Positions 17,462 through 24,742 of a stretch of DNA of 64,000 bases are shown one piece after another; positions within the stretch are counted from its first letter, which is position 1, and each line of letters starts with the position of its first letter. Source of the DNA: Brevibacillus aydinogluensis (lineage in GTDB: Bacteria > Bacillota > Bacilli > Brevibacillales > Brevibacillaceae). The stretch lies in the NCBI RefSeq assembly GCF_031954365.1, contig NZ_JAUSVZ010000006.1; one strand, written 5' to 3'. The notes under the pieces are model-generated. The model saw nothing but the letters and a program-made list of their open reading frames with translations, was not told the origin of the DNA and did no database searches. A program made the translations under genes and the position numbers.

Positions 17462-17467
17462 TATAAT
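17462..17467 (+). promoter_or_regulatory. -10 element of the adeR promoter
   Basis: A perfect TATAAT lies 38 bp before the adeR GTG. The best -35-like hexamer, TTGTTC at 17435, is 21 bp away, so the promoter may need an activator. Confidence 0.45.
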
Positions 17468-17504
17468 AGAACTACGTACACATGGTCGGCAAAGAGGTGG
17501 AACC

Positions 17505-18740
17505 GTGCCTGTTCAACCTGATTACTTTCAGAAGTACCAACATGCGGATATTGAAGAACTGGCGGACATCATCGGGGATCTGTTGCAAAACCCGATCACG
17601 ATCGAAGACGCCGACCACAGGCTGATCGCCTACAGCTCCCACGGCGAAAGCACCGACCAGGCCCGTTGGTCGACGATCATGGGCCGGCGGGTGCCGGAAC
17701 ACGTGCTGACCCGGTTGTGGAAAGACGGGGTGTTTCAGGAGCTTTTGACCAAGGACGACCCCGTGCACATCCCGGCAAAAGACGAGGTGGGGCTCGGCAA
17801 GCGGGTGGCGATTGCGATTCGCCGCGGCAGCGACGTGCTGGGATACATCTGGGCCCAGGAAGTAAACCGCCCCTTGACCGAGGAAGACGACGAAATATTG
17901 CGACAGGCGGCGCGGGCAGCGGTGACCCGGCTGGTGCAGCGGCAGGGAAAGCGGAAGGCGGAGGAGCGGCGGCGCAAGGAGTTTCTCTGGGAGTTGTTGT
18001 TGGGCAATCACACCAGTGACGCGCTGATTCGGCAAAAAGCGGAAAGCCTGCAGATGAAGCTGCCTTCCTCCTACCTCATCTGCGTCATCGAGGCGGCCGG
18101 AACGGGGCTGGAGCAGTACCTCTACCCGCTTTTGATGCGCGACAAGCTGCTGTGGGTGGTGGATGACGGACAGATCGTGCTGCTGATCGGTCTTTTCGGT
18201 CGAGGCAAGGAAGGGAAAGACGAGCTGCTGCGCAAAACCGAGCAGTTTCTGGCCGACTCGCTCAGCAAGCTGGTGACCCACGTCCGCGAAGGCCAGGTGA
18301 CGGCCGGTTACGGCTGCGTCTACAGGGCCTACCCCGACATCGTAAAAAGCTACCGGGAAGCGCTCCACGCGGTTCGGGTAAAGCGGCTGTTTCCGCGTGA
18401 GACAGAAGGAATTCACGGGTACCACGAACTGGGCATCTACCGCTACCTGCTGAAACTGAAGGAGTGGGACGAAGAGCAGGGCTACCAAAACGACCGGCTG
18501 GCCCGGCTCAAGGCGTATGACCGGGAAAACCAGACTGCGCTGATGGAGACGCTGGAGACGTACCTGGACGCTGCCGGCCGGTCCAACGTCACCGCCCAGC
18601 GGCTGCACATCCACATCAACACGCTTGGGTACCGCCTGCGCCGGATCGAGGAGATTCTGCGAGTCGACCTGGAGGACATGAATCAGCGCGCCGCGTTGTA
18701 TCTGGAACTGAAAATGGATAAGTTGGACCAGGAACGCTAG
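17505..18740 (+). CDS. adeR: PucR-family transcriptional activator of alanine dehydrogenase
   Basis: The 411-residue PucR/CdaR-type regulator has an N-terminal ligand-sensing domain (about 10-130), a central GGDEF-like/PucR domain and a C-terminal PucR helix-turn-helix (about 350-405: N-V-T-A-Q-R-L-H-I-H-I-N-T-L-G-Y-R-L-R-R-I). Bacillus subtilis AdeR is a PucR-type activator of the ald gene, and here ald is the next gene on the same strand. GTG 17505 is taken because AGAGGTGG lies 6 bp upstream. A perfect dyad (18744-18763) just after its stop is the obvious candidate binding site. Confidence 0.85.
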   Translation: MPVQPDYFQKYQHADIEELADIIGDLLQNPITIEDADHRLIAYSSHGESTDQARWSTIMGRRVPEHVLTRLWKDGVFQELLTKDDPVHIPAKDEVGLGKRVAIAIRRGSDVLGYIWAQEVNRPLTEEDDEILRQAARAAVTRLVQRQGKRKAEERRRKEFLWELLLGNHTSDALIRQKAESLQMKLPSSYLICVIEAAGTGLEQYLYPLLMRDKLLWVVDDGQIVLLIGLFGRGKEGKDELLRKTEQFLADSLSKLVTHVREGQVTAGYGCVYRAYPDIVKSYREALHAVRVKRLFPRETEGIHGYHELGIYRYLLKLKEWDEEQGYQNDRLARLKAYDRENQTALMETLETYLDAAGRSNVTAQRLHIHINTLGYRLRRIEEILRVDLEDMNQRAALYLELKMDKLDQER

Positions 18741-18743
18741 TTC

Positions 18744-18763
18744 GTTTGTGAAAATTCACAAAC
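18744..18763 (+). promoter_or_regulatory. 20-bp palindrome, candidate AdeR operator
   Basis: GTTTGTGAA-AA-TTCACAAAC is a perfect 9-bp dyad starting 3 bp after the adeR stop and about 100 bp before the ald start. There is no T-tract, so it is not an intrinsic terminator. Confidence 0.6.
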
Positions 18764-18865
18764 AGAGCGGCAAAAGATTAAGGGAATCCCCAAGGAAACG
18801 CGTTTTGAAAACGCTGTACAATAGCAGTAACTCGTTATACGGCGTTGCGAAGGAGGATAACCAGC

Positions 18866-19990
18866 ATGATTGTAGGGATTCCCAAAGAGATTAAAAACAA
18901 CGAAAATCGCGTAGCCATTACCCCTGCCGGCGTGGCTGCGCTGGTGCAAAACGGCCACACGGTTCGCATCGAAAACGGTGCCGGCCTGGGCAGCGGCTTT
19001 ACCAACGACGATTACACGGCGGTAGGAGCGGAGATCGTCGCCACGGCAGCGGAAGCGTGGGCAGCCGATATGGTGATGAAAGTAAAAGAACCGCTTCCGT
19101 CCGAATACGGCTACTTCCGCGAAGGCCTGGTCCTGTTCACCTACCTGCACCTGGCGCCGGAACCGGAGCTGACTCGCGCCCTGATGGAGAAAAAAGTGGT
19201 GGCGATCGCGTATGAAACCATTCAATTGGACAACGGTTCACTGCCTCTCCTGATGCCGATGTCCGAAGTGGCCGGCCGCATGTCCGTGCAAATCGGCGCG
19301 CAGTTCCTGGAGAAACCGTACGGCGGCAAGGGCGTGCTGCTCGGCGGCGTACCTGGTGTGCAAAAAGGTGAAGTGGTCATCATCGGCGGCGGCATCGTCG
19401 GCACCAACGCTGCCAAAATGGCAGTCGGTCTGGGCGCCAACGTCACGATTATCGACGTGAATGCTGATCGCCTGCGCCAACTGGATGACCTGTTCCAAGG
19501 TCGCGTGCAAACCCTGATGTCCAATTCGTTCAACATCGCCAACGCCGTGAAAAAGGCGGACCTGCTCATCGGCGCCGTGCTCATCCCTGGTGCCCGTGCA
19601 CCTCGCCTGGTGACGGAAGAGATGGTCAAAACGATGGCACCGGGCTCTGTGATCGTCGACGTGGCGATCGACCAGGGCGGTTCCATCGAAACGATCGACC
19701 GCATCACCACGCACGACAACCCGACCTACGAAAAACACGGCGTGATCCACTACGCGGTTGCCAACATGCCGGGCGCGGTGGCGCGCACTTCCACGCTGGC
19801 ACTGACCAATGTGACCGTGCCGTACGCTGTGCAGCTTGCCAACAAGGGCTACCGCCAAGCGATTCTGGACAACCGCGCGCTGGCCAAAGGGGTCAACGTG
19901 ATCGAGGGGAACGTGACCTACAAGGCCGTCGCCGAAGCGCACAACCTGCCGTACGTCTCTATCGACGACGTGCTGCTGGTGAAAAACTGA
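18866..19990 (+). CDS. ald: Alanine dehydrogenase
   Basis: The 374-residue NAD-dependent enzyme interconverts L-alanine and pyruvate plus ammonia. The alanine dehydrogenase/PNT N-terminal domain (M-I-V-G-I-P-K-E-I-K-N-N-E-N-R-V) and the Rossmann motif G-G-G-I-V-G-T-N-A near 175-183 are clear, as are the substrate residues in V-K-E-P-L-P near 73-78 and H near 95. Start ATG has AAGGAGGATAA at ideal spacing. It allows alanine to be used as carbon/nitrogen source, important in spore-formers. It is followed by a strong terminator and is probably driven by AdeR. TACAAT at 18817 is a plausible -10. Confidence 0.96.
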   Translation: MIVGIPKEIKNNENRVAITPAGVAALVQNGHTVRIENGAGLGSGFTNDDYTAVGAEIVATAAEAWAADMVMKVKEPLPSEYGYFREGLVLFTYLHLAPEPELTRALMEKKVVAIAYETIQLDNGSLPLLMPMSEVAGRMSVQIGAQFLEKPYGGKGVLLGGVPGVQKGEVVIIGGGIVGTNAAKMAVGLGANVTIIDVNADRLRQLDDLFQGRVQTLMSNSFNIANAVKKADLLIGAVLIPGARAPRLVTEEMVKTMAPGSVIVDVAIDQGGSIETIDRITTHDNPTYEKHGVIHYAVANMPGAVARTSTLALTNVTVPYAVQLANKGYRQAILDNRALAKGVNVIEGNVTYKAVAEAHNLPYVSIDDVLLVKN

Positions 19991-20032
19991 CCGGGCCGGG
20001 ACGATCCCAGCCGACACAGCAAAACCGTGACC

Positions 20033-20070
20033 AACTGCCTGCCCTGCCAATCGGGGCAGGCAGTTTTTTT
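20033..20070 (+). terminator. Intrinsic terminator after ald
   Basis: AACTGCCTGCCC pairs with GGGCAGGCAGTT around a short loop and is followed by TTTTTTT. Confidence 0.92.
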
Positions 20071-20110
20071 GTCGGGAGATCGGGTTTAAGAGAATACAGG
20101 CATAGGGAAT

Positions 20111-20271
20111 GAGGATACTAGTTGCTAGAGGGGCCGGCTGCCTGCAGACGGGAGGAGTAGGAACCGAAACAGCCGTCTGCTGCCAATGGACCAGGGTCTA
20201 TCCTCGTATCGCGGCAGAAGTTTTTCCGTAACCGAAGGGAAAGGGTACTTCTCTCGTAGTGCGCACCCTTT
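20111..20271 (+). other. Structured intergenic region ahead of pyrD
   Basis: Two nested perfect inverted repeats are present: GAGGATA (20111-20117) with TATCCTC (20199-20205), and inside it GCAGACGG (20144-20151) with CCGTCTGC (20173-20180). A third stem, AAAGGGT/ACCCTTT (20240-20271), follows with a short T-run. The arrangement, aptamer-like then terminator-like, could be a pyrD leader; I do not recognise a known class and see no PyrR-binding sequence. Confidence 0.4.
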
Positions 20272-20320
20272 TGCAAATATGGTATGCTACTAGGCAGTAG
20301 AACGAGTGAGGAGTGCAGTG

Positions 20321-21409
20321 ATGTATCAACTGGTCAAAAAATTCCTGTTTAAGATGAGCGCAGAAGAAGCGCATGAGAAGACCATACACCTGCTCCGGTC
20401 AGTGGAAAACTCCGCACCGGGCAAAAGCATCCTGAAGATGGTGTATCAGTTCCGCGACGAACGTCTGGAGACAACGCTCTGGGGCATTCGCTTTCCCAAT
20501 CCAGTCGGCCTGGCCGCCGGATTTGACAAAAACGCCGAAGTCTATCACGCGTTGGCTTCGCTGGGCTTTGGATTCGTGGAAGTGGGCACAATCACGCCGC
20601 AGGGACAACCGGGCAATCCGCAGCCGCGGCTGTTCCGCCTGCCGGAGAAGCAGGCGGTCATTAACCGCATGGGGTTCAACAATTACGGCGCCTACACCGC
20701 CTCGCAAAACCTGTTGGACTACGCCTATGCCGACATCCCGATCGGCATCAACATCGGCAAGAACAAGCTGACGCCCAATGAAGAAGCGGCTTCCGACTAC
20801 AGCAAGTGCCTGGACCTGCTCTATTCGTACGGCCATTATTTTGTGATCAACGTCAGCTCGCCCAACACGCCCAACCTGCGCGACTTGCAGGAGGCCAACA
20901 GCCTGCGGTCCATTCTCCGCGAAGTGAAGGCCAAGGCGGCCGAACTGGAGATGCGCGGCGCCAAGGCGAAGCCGATCCTGGTGAAGGTATCGCCCGACAT
21001 GGCGGACGAGCAGATGAGTGACGTGGTCAGGGCCGCGGTGGCCGAAGGGGCGGCCGGCATCATCGCCACCAACACCACACTGTCCCGTGATGGGGTGGAA
21101 AACCACCCGTACGCAGAAGAAGCGGGCGGCTTGAGCGGAAAGCCGCTGGAGGAGCGGTCCACCGCCTGGGTGAGAGAAATTTACCAGGAAGTGGGGGACA
21201 AGGTGCCGATCATCGGAGTGGGCGGCATCTTCACCGGTGACGACGCCTACCGCAAGATTCGCGCCGGCGCCAGCCTGGTGCAGGTGTACACGGGAATGAT
21301 CTACCGCGGGCCGGGTATTGCGCGGCAGATTAACAAACGGCTGGTGCAGCTGTTGAAGAAGGACGGGTTTGCCCGCATCAGCGACGCGGTAGGCGTGGAC
21401 GCACGATAG
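20321..21409 (+). CDS. pyrD: Dihydroorotate dehydrogenase, class 2 (quinone)
   Basis: The 362-residue enzyme oxidises dihydroorotate to orotate in pyrimidine synthesis. It is class 2, membrane-associated and quinone-linked: an N-terminal helical extension (about 1-45) precedes the barrel, and the catalytic base is a serine in N-V-S-S-P-N-T-P-N-L-R (about 172-182) rather than the class 1 cysteine. FMN-phosphate motifs G-V-G-G-I and I-R-A-G-A-S-L-V-Q-V-Y-T-G are near the end. Most Bacillus use the class 1B PyrD/PyrK pair, so this type is notable. ATG 20321 follows GAGGAG. It stands outside any pyr operon. Confidence 0.93.
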   Translation: MYQLVKKFLFKMSAEEAHEKTIHLLRSVENSAPGKSILKMVYQFRDERLETTLWGIRFPNPVGLAAGFDKNAEVYHALASLGFGFVEVGTITPQGQPGNPQPRLFRLPEKQAVINRMGFNNYGAYTASQNLLDYAYADIPIGINIGKNKLTPNEEAASDYSKCLDLLYSYGHYFVINVSSPNTPNLRDLQEANSLRSILREVKAKAAELEMRGAKAKPILVKVSPDMADEQMSDVVRAAVAEGAAGIIATNTTLSRDGVENHPYAEEAGGLSGKPLEERSTAWVREIYQEVGDKVPIIGVGGIFTGDDAYRKIRAGASLVQVYTGMIYRGPGIARQINKRLVQLLKKDGFARISDAVGVDAR

Positions 21410-21510
21410 ATAGCGCACCTCGGAGACGATTCTCCCCTCTTTTGCTTTCGCGGGGGCTCGTTTATAATGGACGCAAACGTCCAAGATGGAAAGGAAAAAA
21501 ACCGAATACA

Positions 21511-21683
21511 ACGGAGCTAGGTGCCCTTATGCGGATAAGGGGTAACAGGGAATCGGGTGAAAATCCCGAGCGGTCCCGCCACTGTAACCAGGGAATTCTC
21601 TTTTGACAGGCCACTCGCCGCTCGCCGGACGGGGAAGGCAAAAGAGCGTGATGATCTGGAAGCCAGGAGACCTACCTAGCTGC
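21511..21683 (+). promoter_or_regulatory. Cobalamin (B12) riboswitch
   Basis: The leader contains the B12-box core: AGCTAGGTGCCC, GGGTAACAGGGAA, GGTGAAAATCCC, a G-C-G-G-T-C-C-C-G-C-C-A-C-T-G-T-A-A segment, and AAGCCAGGAGACC followed by ACCTAGCT, which closes P1 with AGCTAGGT. A TATAAT -10 element lies at 21463. It should switch off cbiMNQO when cobalamin is plentiful, through the terminator at 21776. Confidence 0.96.
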
Positions 21684-21775
21684 CGCACCCAACAGCCTTC
21701 GAGGAAAGGAGAGGTGAGCCCAGGCAGTACGACTGTTTTGTTTGAGGAAGTAGTCGTCTATTCACATTGCGCAAA

Positions 21776-21802
21776 GCTCATCCGGCCGGATGAGTTTTTT
21801 TC
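21776..21802 (+). terminator. Riboswitch-controlled terminator ahead of cbiM
   Basis: CTCATCC-GGCC-GGATGAG followed by eight T residues, located between the B12 aptamer and cbiM; it is the likely expression platform. Confidence 0.88.
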
Positions 21803-21843
21803 TTGGACGTTGGATGTCGAACCAGATAGGGAGAGGATGCTCG

Positions 21844-22605
21844 ATGAGCCGTTCGCGTTCGTTGATGAGCGGAATGCTTGTGACGGGATTTGTCCTGTAC
21901 TTTCTGCTGAATGAGCCGGAGACCGGACACGCCATGCACATCATGGAAGGCTTTTTGCCGGTGGAGTGGGCGCTGTTCTGGTGGGCCGCGTTTCTGCCCT
22001 TTTTCCTGCTGGGCCTGCGCTCCATCAAGCGGCTGGTCCAGGATAACCCCGAGTTGAAGCTGCTGCTGGGGGTGGCGGGGGCGTTTGCCTTTGTTCTGTC
22101 CGCATTGAAAATTCCGTCTGTGACCGGGAGCAGTTCCCACCCGACCGGGACCGGCCTGGGAGCCATCCTGTTCGGTCCGCTGGTCATGTCGGTGCTGGGC
22201 ACCTTGGTGCTGCTGTTCCAGGCCCTGCTGCTCGCCCACGGCGGCTTGACCACGCTGGGGGCCAACGCGTTTTCCATGGCAGTGGTCGGGCCGTTTGTGG
22301 CCTACGGGGTGTATCGGCTGGTGCTGCGGGCCAACGGCGGCCAGCGGGTGGCAGTGTTTCTGGCGGCTGCCCTGGCCGACCTGACCACGTACGTGGTGAC
22401 GTCACTGCAGCTGGCGCTGGCGTTTCCGGCAGCATCCGGTGGTGTCGCCGCCTCGTTCGCCAAATTTGCCGGCATCTTCGCGCTGACGCAGGTGCCGCTG
22501 GCCGTAAGCGAGGGACTGCTGACGGTGCTCGTCTGGAACTGGCTGCAGTCGTACAATGCAAAAGAACTGTCGCAACTGCCGCTGCTCAAACGGGAGGGGA
22601 TGTAA
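21844..22605 (+). CDS. cbiM: Cobalt ECF transporter substrate-specific subunit CbiM
   Basis: The 253-residue S-component of the cobalt energy-coupling-factor transporter. An N-terminal signal-like helix ends in G-H-A, after which the mature start M-H-I-M-E-G-F-L-P appears; in CbiM/NikM the Met1-His2 N-terminus binds the metal ion, so cleavage after G-H-A would be functional. Six or so further helices and a His-containing S-S-S-H-P-T-G-T-G loop match CbiM. AGGA lies 6 bp before ATG 21844. It is first in cbiMNQO and under the B12 riboswitch, fitting cobalt uptake for cobalamin synthesis. Confidence 0.93.
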   Translation: MSRSRSLMSGMLVTGFVLYFLLNEPETGHAMHIMEGFLPVEWALFWWAAFLPFFLLGLRSIKRLVQDNPELKLLLGVAGAFAFVLSALKIPSVTGSSSHPTGTGLGAILFGPLVMSVLGTLVLLFQALLLAHGGLTTLGANAFSMAVVGPFVAYGVYRLVLRANGGQRVAVFLAAALADLTTYVVTSLQLALAFPAASGGVAASFAKFAGIFALTQVPLAVSEGLLTVLVWNWLQSYNAKELSQLPLLKREGM

Positions 22606-22893
22606 GTGAAACGCTGGTCAAACTGGGTGCTGTTGCTGCTGGTGGCGTTGTTGGCCGTGCTGCCGCTGATATTGGTGAAAGATTCGGAGTTTGGCGGAGC
22701 GGACGGCGCGGCGGAAGAAGCGATCAAAGAAGTGGCCCCCGACTATGAGCCCTGGTTCCAGCCGCTTGTGGAGCCGCCGGGCGGCGAGACGGAAAGCCTG
22801 CTGTTTGCCGTGCAGGCCGCGCTGGGCGCCGGATTTATCGGATATGCAATCGGCCTGTACCGGGGTCGGTTGAACAACGGCAAAGAACAATGA
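22606..22893 (+). CDS. cbiN: Cobalt transporter accessory subunit CbiN
   Basis: The 95-residue membrane protein has two transmembrane helices (about 7-24 and 65-84) around an extracytoplasmic loop with D-S-E-F-G-G-A-D and D-Y-E-P-W-F motifs characteristic of CbiN, which helps load cobalt into CbiM. GTG 22606 immediately follows the cbiM stop and GGGAGGGG lies 6-8 bp upstream. Its last codons overlap cbiQ by 4 bp, so M, N and Q are translationally coupled. Confidence 0.92.
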   Translation: MKRWSNWVLLLLVALLAVLPLILVKDSEFGGADGAAEEAIKEVAPDYEPWFQPLVEPPGGETESLLFAVQAALGAGFIGYAIGLYRGRLNNGKEQ

Positions 22894-23681
22894 TCGACCA
22901 GTTGGATACGCTCGCCTACACCAACCGGCTGCGCCGCCTGTCCCCCGGCTGCAAGCTGCTGTTTGCCGTGGCGCTGATGTTGATCGTCCTGGTCAGCCAT
23001 CCGCCCGTGCAGATTGCCGCCTTTGTCTGGATCAGCATCTGGATTGTCGCCTACGCCCGCATTCCCTGGCGCGTCTACCTGGTCGGGCTCGTTCTCGCAT
23101 GTTCGTTTCTGGCCGCGGGAATGCCGGCCCTGTTGGTGGAAGCGGCGCCTTCGTCCGGGTGGAGCAGCGGCGCCAATGTCCTGGCCGCCTGGCAGTGGGG
23201 AGGCTGGGTGATCTATGTGACCACGGACGGCGTCGCCCGGGCAGTGACCCTCATGTGCCGTTCCCTCGCGGCACTGTCCTGCTTGTATTTCGTGCTCTTT
23301 ACCGTGCCGTTTGCCGAACTGCTCCAGGTGCTGCGCCGCATCGGCCTGCCGGCGGTGCTGACCGATCTGGTGATGCTTATGTACCGTCTGGGGTTTGTGT
23401 TTCTGGAAACGGCAGCCTGGCTGCGGACCGCGCAAATCGCGAGGGGCGGCTATCAGGGGATTCGCGCGGCGCTCCGCGACACCGGCAGGTTGGTCAGCCG
23501 GCTGTTTGCACGTGCGATGCTCCGGTATCGGCAGCTGTACCTGGGCATGATGGCGCGAGGTTTCACGGAGGACTTTCGCGTCGTCAGCCTGTCAACACAT
23601 GTCCGCTCCAAGCGGCACGAACGGGAGGCACTGGTCGGATGTGTGCTGCTGGCGGCATGGGAATGGTGGATCGGAGGATGA
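22890..23681 (+). CDS. cbiQ: Cobalt ECF transporter transmembrane subunit CbiQ
   Basis: The 263-residue T-component couples the ATPase to CbiM. It has about five membrane helices and the two ABC-coupling Ala-Arg-Gly motifs of the family: A-R-G-G-Y near residue 184 and A-R-G-F-T near 218, which bind CbiO. Its ATG overlaps the cbiN stop (ATGA) and cbiO starts 3 bp after its stop. Function in cobalt uptake follows from the neighbours and the riboswitch. Confidence 0.93.
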   Translation: MIDQLDTLAYTNRLRRLSPGCKLLFAVALMLIVLVSHPPVQIAAFVWISIWIVAYARIPWRVYLVGLVLACSFLAAGMPALLVEAAPSSGWSSGANVLAAWQWGGWVIYVTTDGVARAVTLMCRSLAALSCLYFVLFTVPFAELLQVLRRIGLPAVLTDLVMLMYRLGFVFLETAAWLRTAQIARGGYQGIRAALRDTGRLVSRLFARAMLRYRQLYLGMMARGFTEDFRVVSLSTHVRSKRHEREALVGCVLLAAWEWWIGG

Positions 23682-23684
23682 GAC

Positions 23685-24524
23685 GTGACAACGCATGTGC
23701 TTGAGTTTGCCGATGTGCATTACACCTATCCGGGCGCCGCTCAGCCTGCGCTCAACGGCGTGACAATGGCCGTGCCGGCAGGCCGGCGATGTGCGCTGCT
23801 CGGCCGCAACGGCTGCGGCAAGTCGACGCTGTTTTTGCATGCAAACGGCATTTTTCGCCCGCACAAGGGACAGGTCCTGTGGAAAGGCGTGCCGATCAGT
23901 TCGCGGCGGGCAGATCTGCAGGCGCTCAAACGAAACGTAGGGCTTGTGTTTCAGGACCCGGAGCAGCAGTTGATCGCTGCCACTGTCGCCGAGGATGTGT
24001 CGTACGGGCTGTGCAATCTCCATCTGCCGGAAGCGGAGATCAGGGAAAAAGTGCGGCGGACACTGGAGGCATTCGGCCTGAGTGAGTGGGCTGACACTCC
24101 GGTGCATCATCTGAGTCTCGGCCAGAAGCGGCGGGTGGCCCTGGCCGGCGTGATGGTGATGGAACCGGAACTGCTGCTGCTGGATGAGCCGACGTCCTAC
24201 CTGGACCCGTGGCAGACGGAGGCCTTTGTCCGTCAGTTGGAGCGCATCCACGCAGCAGGCACGACAATTGTAATGGCGACGCATGACCTGGATTTCGCAT
24301 ACGCCTGGGCGGACTGGGTGTTTGTGATGGATGCGGGGCGGCTTGTGCTGGCAGGGGAGCCGGAGCGTGTCTTTGCCCGTCGGGACATCCTGGAGGTTTT
24401 GCAGTTCAAACGGCCCGCCGTGCTGGAACTGTGGGAATCCCTTCCCGGCCATGTGAAAGAACGGCTCGGCCCCGGCCTGCCCAAGACGACGGGCGAGCTG
24501 GCGGAGCGGCTGCGTTTGTTGTAG
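23685..24524 (+). CDS. cbiO: Cobalt ECF transporter ATP-binding subunit CbiO
   Basis: The 279-residue ABC ATPase has Walker A G-R-N-G-C-G-K-S-T (about 43-51), Q-loop F-Q-D-P-E-Q-Q-L, signature L-S-L-G-Q-K, Walker B L-L-L-L-D-E-P-T, and H-loop A-T-H-D-L-D. The Q-D-P-E-Q-Q-L motif is typical of ECF-type ATPases. The start is GTG 23685, three bases after cbiQ, with GGAGG upstream. It ends the cbiMNQO operon; a copy of the short pre-hairpin repeat and a terminator follow. Confidence 0.93.
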   Translation: MTTHVLEFADVHYTYPGAAQPALNGVTMAVPAGRRCALLGRNGCGKSTLFLHANGIFRPHKGQVLWKGVPISSRRADLQALKRNVGLVFQDPEQQLIAATVAEDVSYGLCNLHLPEAEIREKVRRTLEAFGLSEWADTPVHHLSLGQKRRVALAGVMVMEPELLLLDEPTSYLDPWQTEAFVRQLERIHAAGTTIVMATHDLDFAYAWADWVFVMDAGRLVLAGEPERVFARRDILEVLQFKRPAVLELWESLPGHVKERLGPGLPKTTGELAERLRLL

Positions 24525-24591
24525 CGTTGTTTGCCCCTTATCCGCGTCGCGTTTTGGAGCGGACGCATTCGACTACTTTGCTGGTTGTCAA

Positions 24592-24643
24592 GAGAGCGAG
24601 CGGGCACCATCACACATGACTGATTTTGCCTGCAAACAAACTG
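24592..24643 (+). repeat. Pre-terminator intergenic repeat, copy A
   Basis: Shares GAGCGGGC.CC.TCAC.CATG and, further on, TG.CTGCAAAC.GA-type segments with copies at 34894 and 43622. It sits directly before the terminator hairpin after cbiO. Confidence 0.65.
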
Positions 24644-24674
24644 AGACCGAGGCACAATGCCTCGGTCTTTTTGT
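24644..24674 (+). terminator. Intrinsic terminator after cbiO
   Basis: AGACCGAGGC and GCCTCGGTCT form a perfect 10-bp stem around ACAAT, followed by a T-tract. On the minus strand it could also stop glnA transcription. Confidence 0.9.
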
Positions 24675-24742
24675 TGCTTCTGTATTTGCGGCGGATTCGG
24701 TTTCTCGCGGTTCCAGATTGGAGGATTGCCCGAGCGCTTGGC

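Noticed and set aside
18804..18820. Catabolite-response (cre)-like TTGAAAACGCTGTACA upstream of ald
   Set aside because: It needs a one-base insertion and misses a key C to match the consensus, so I do not call a CcpA site.
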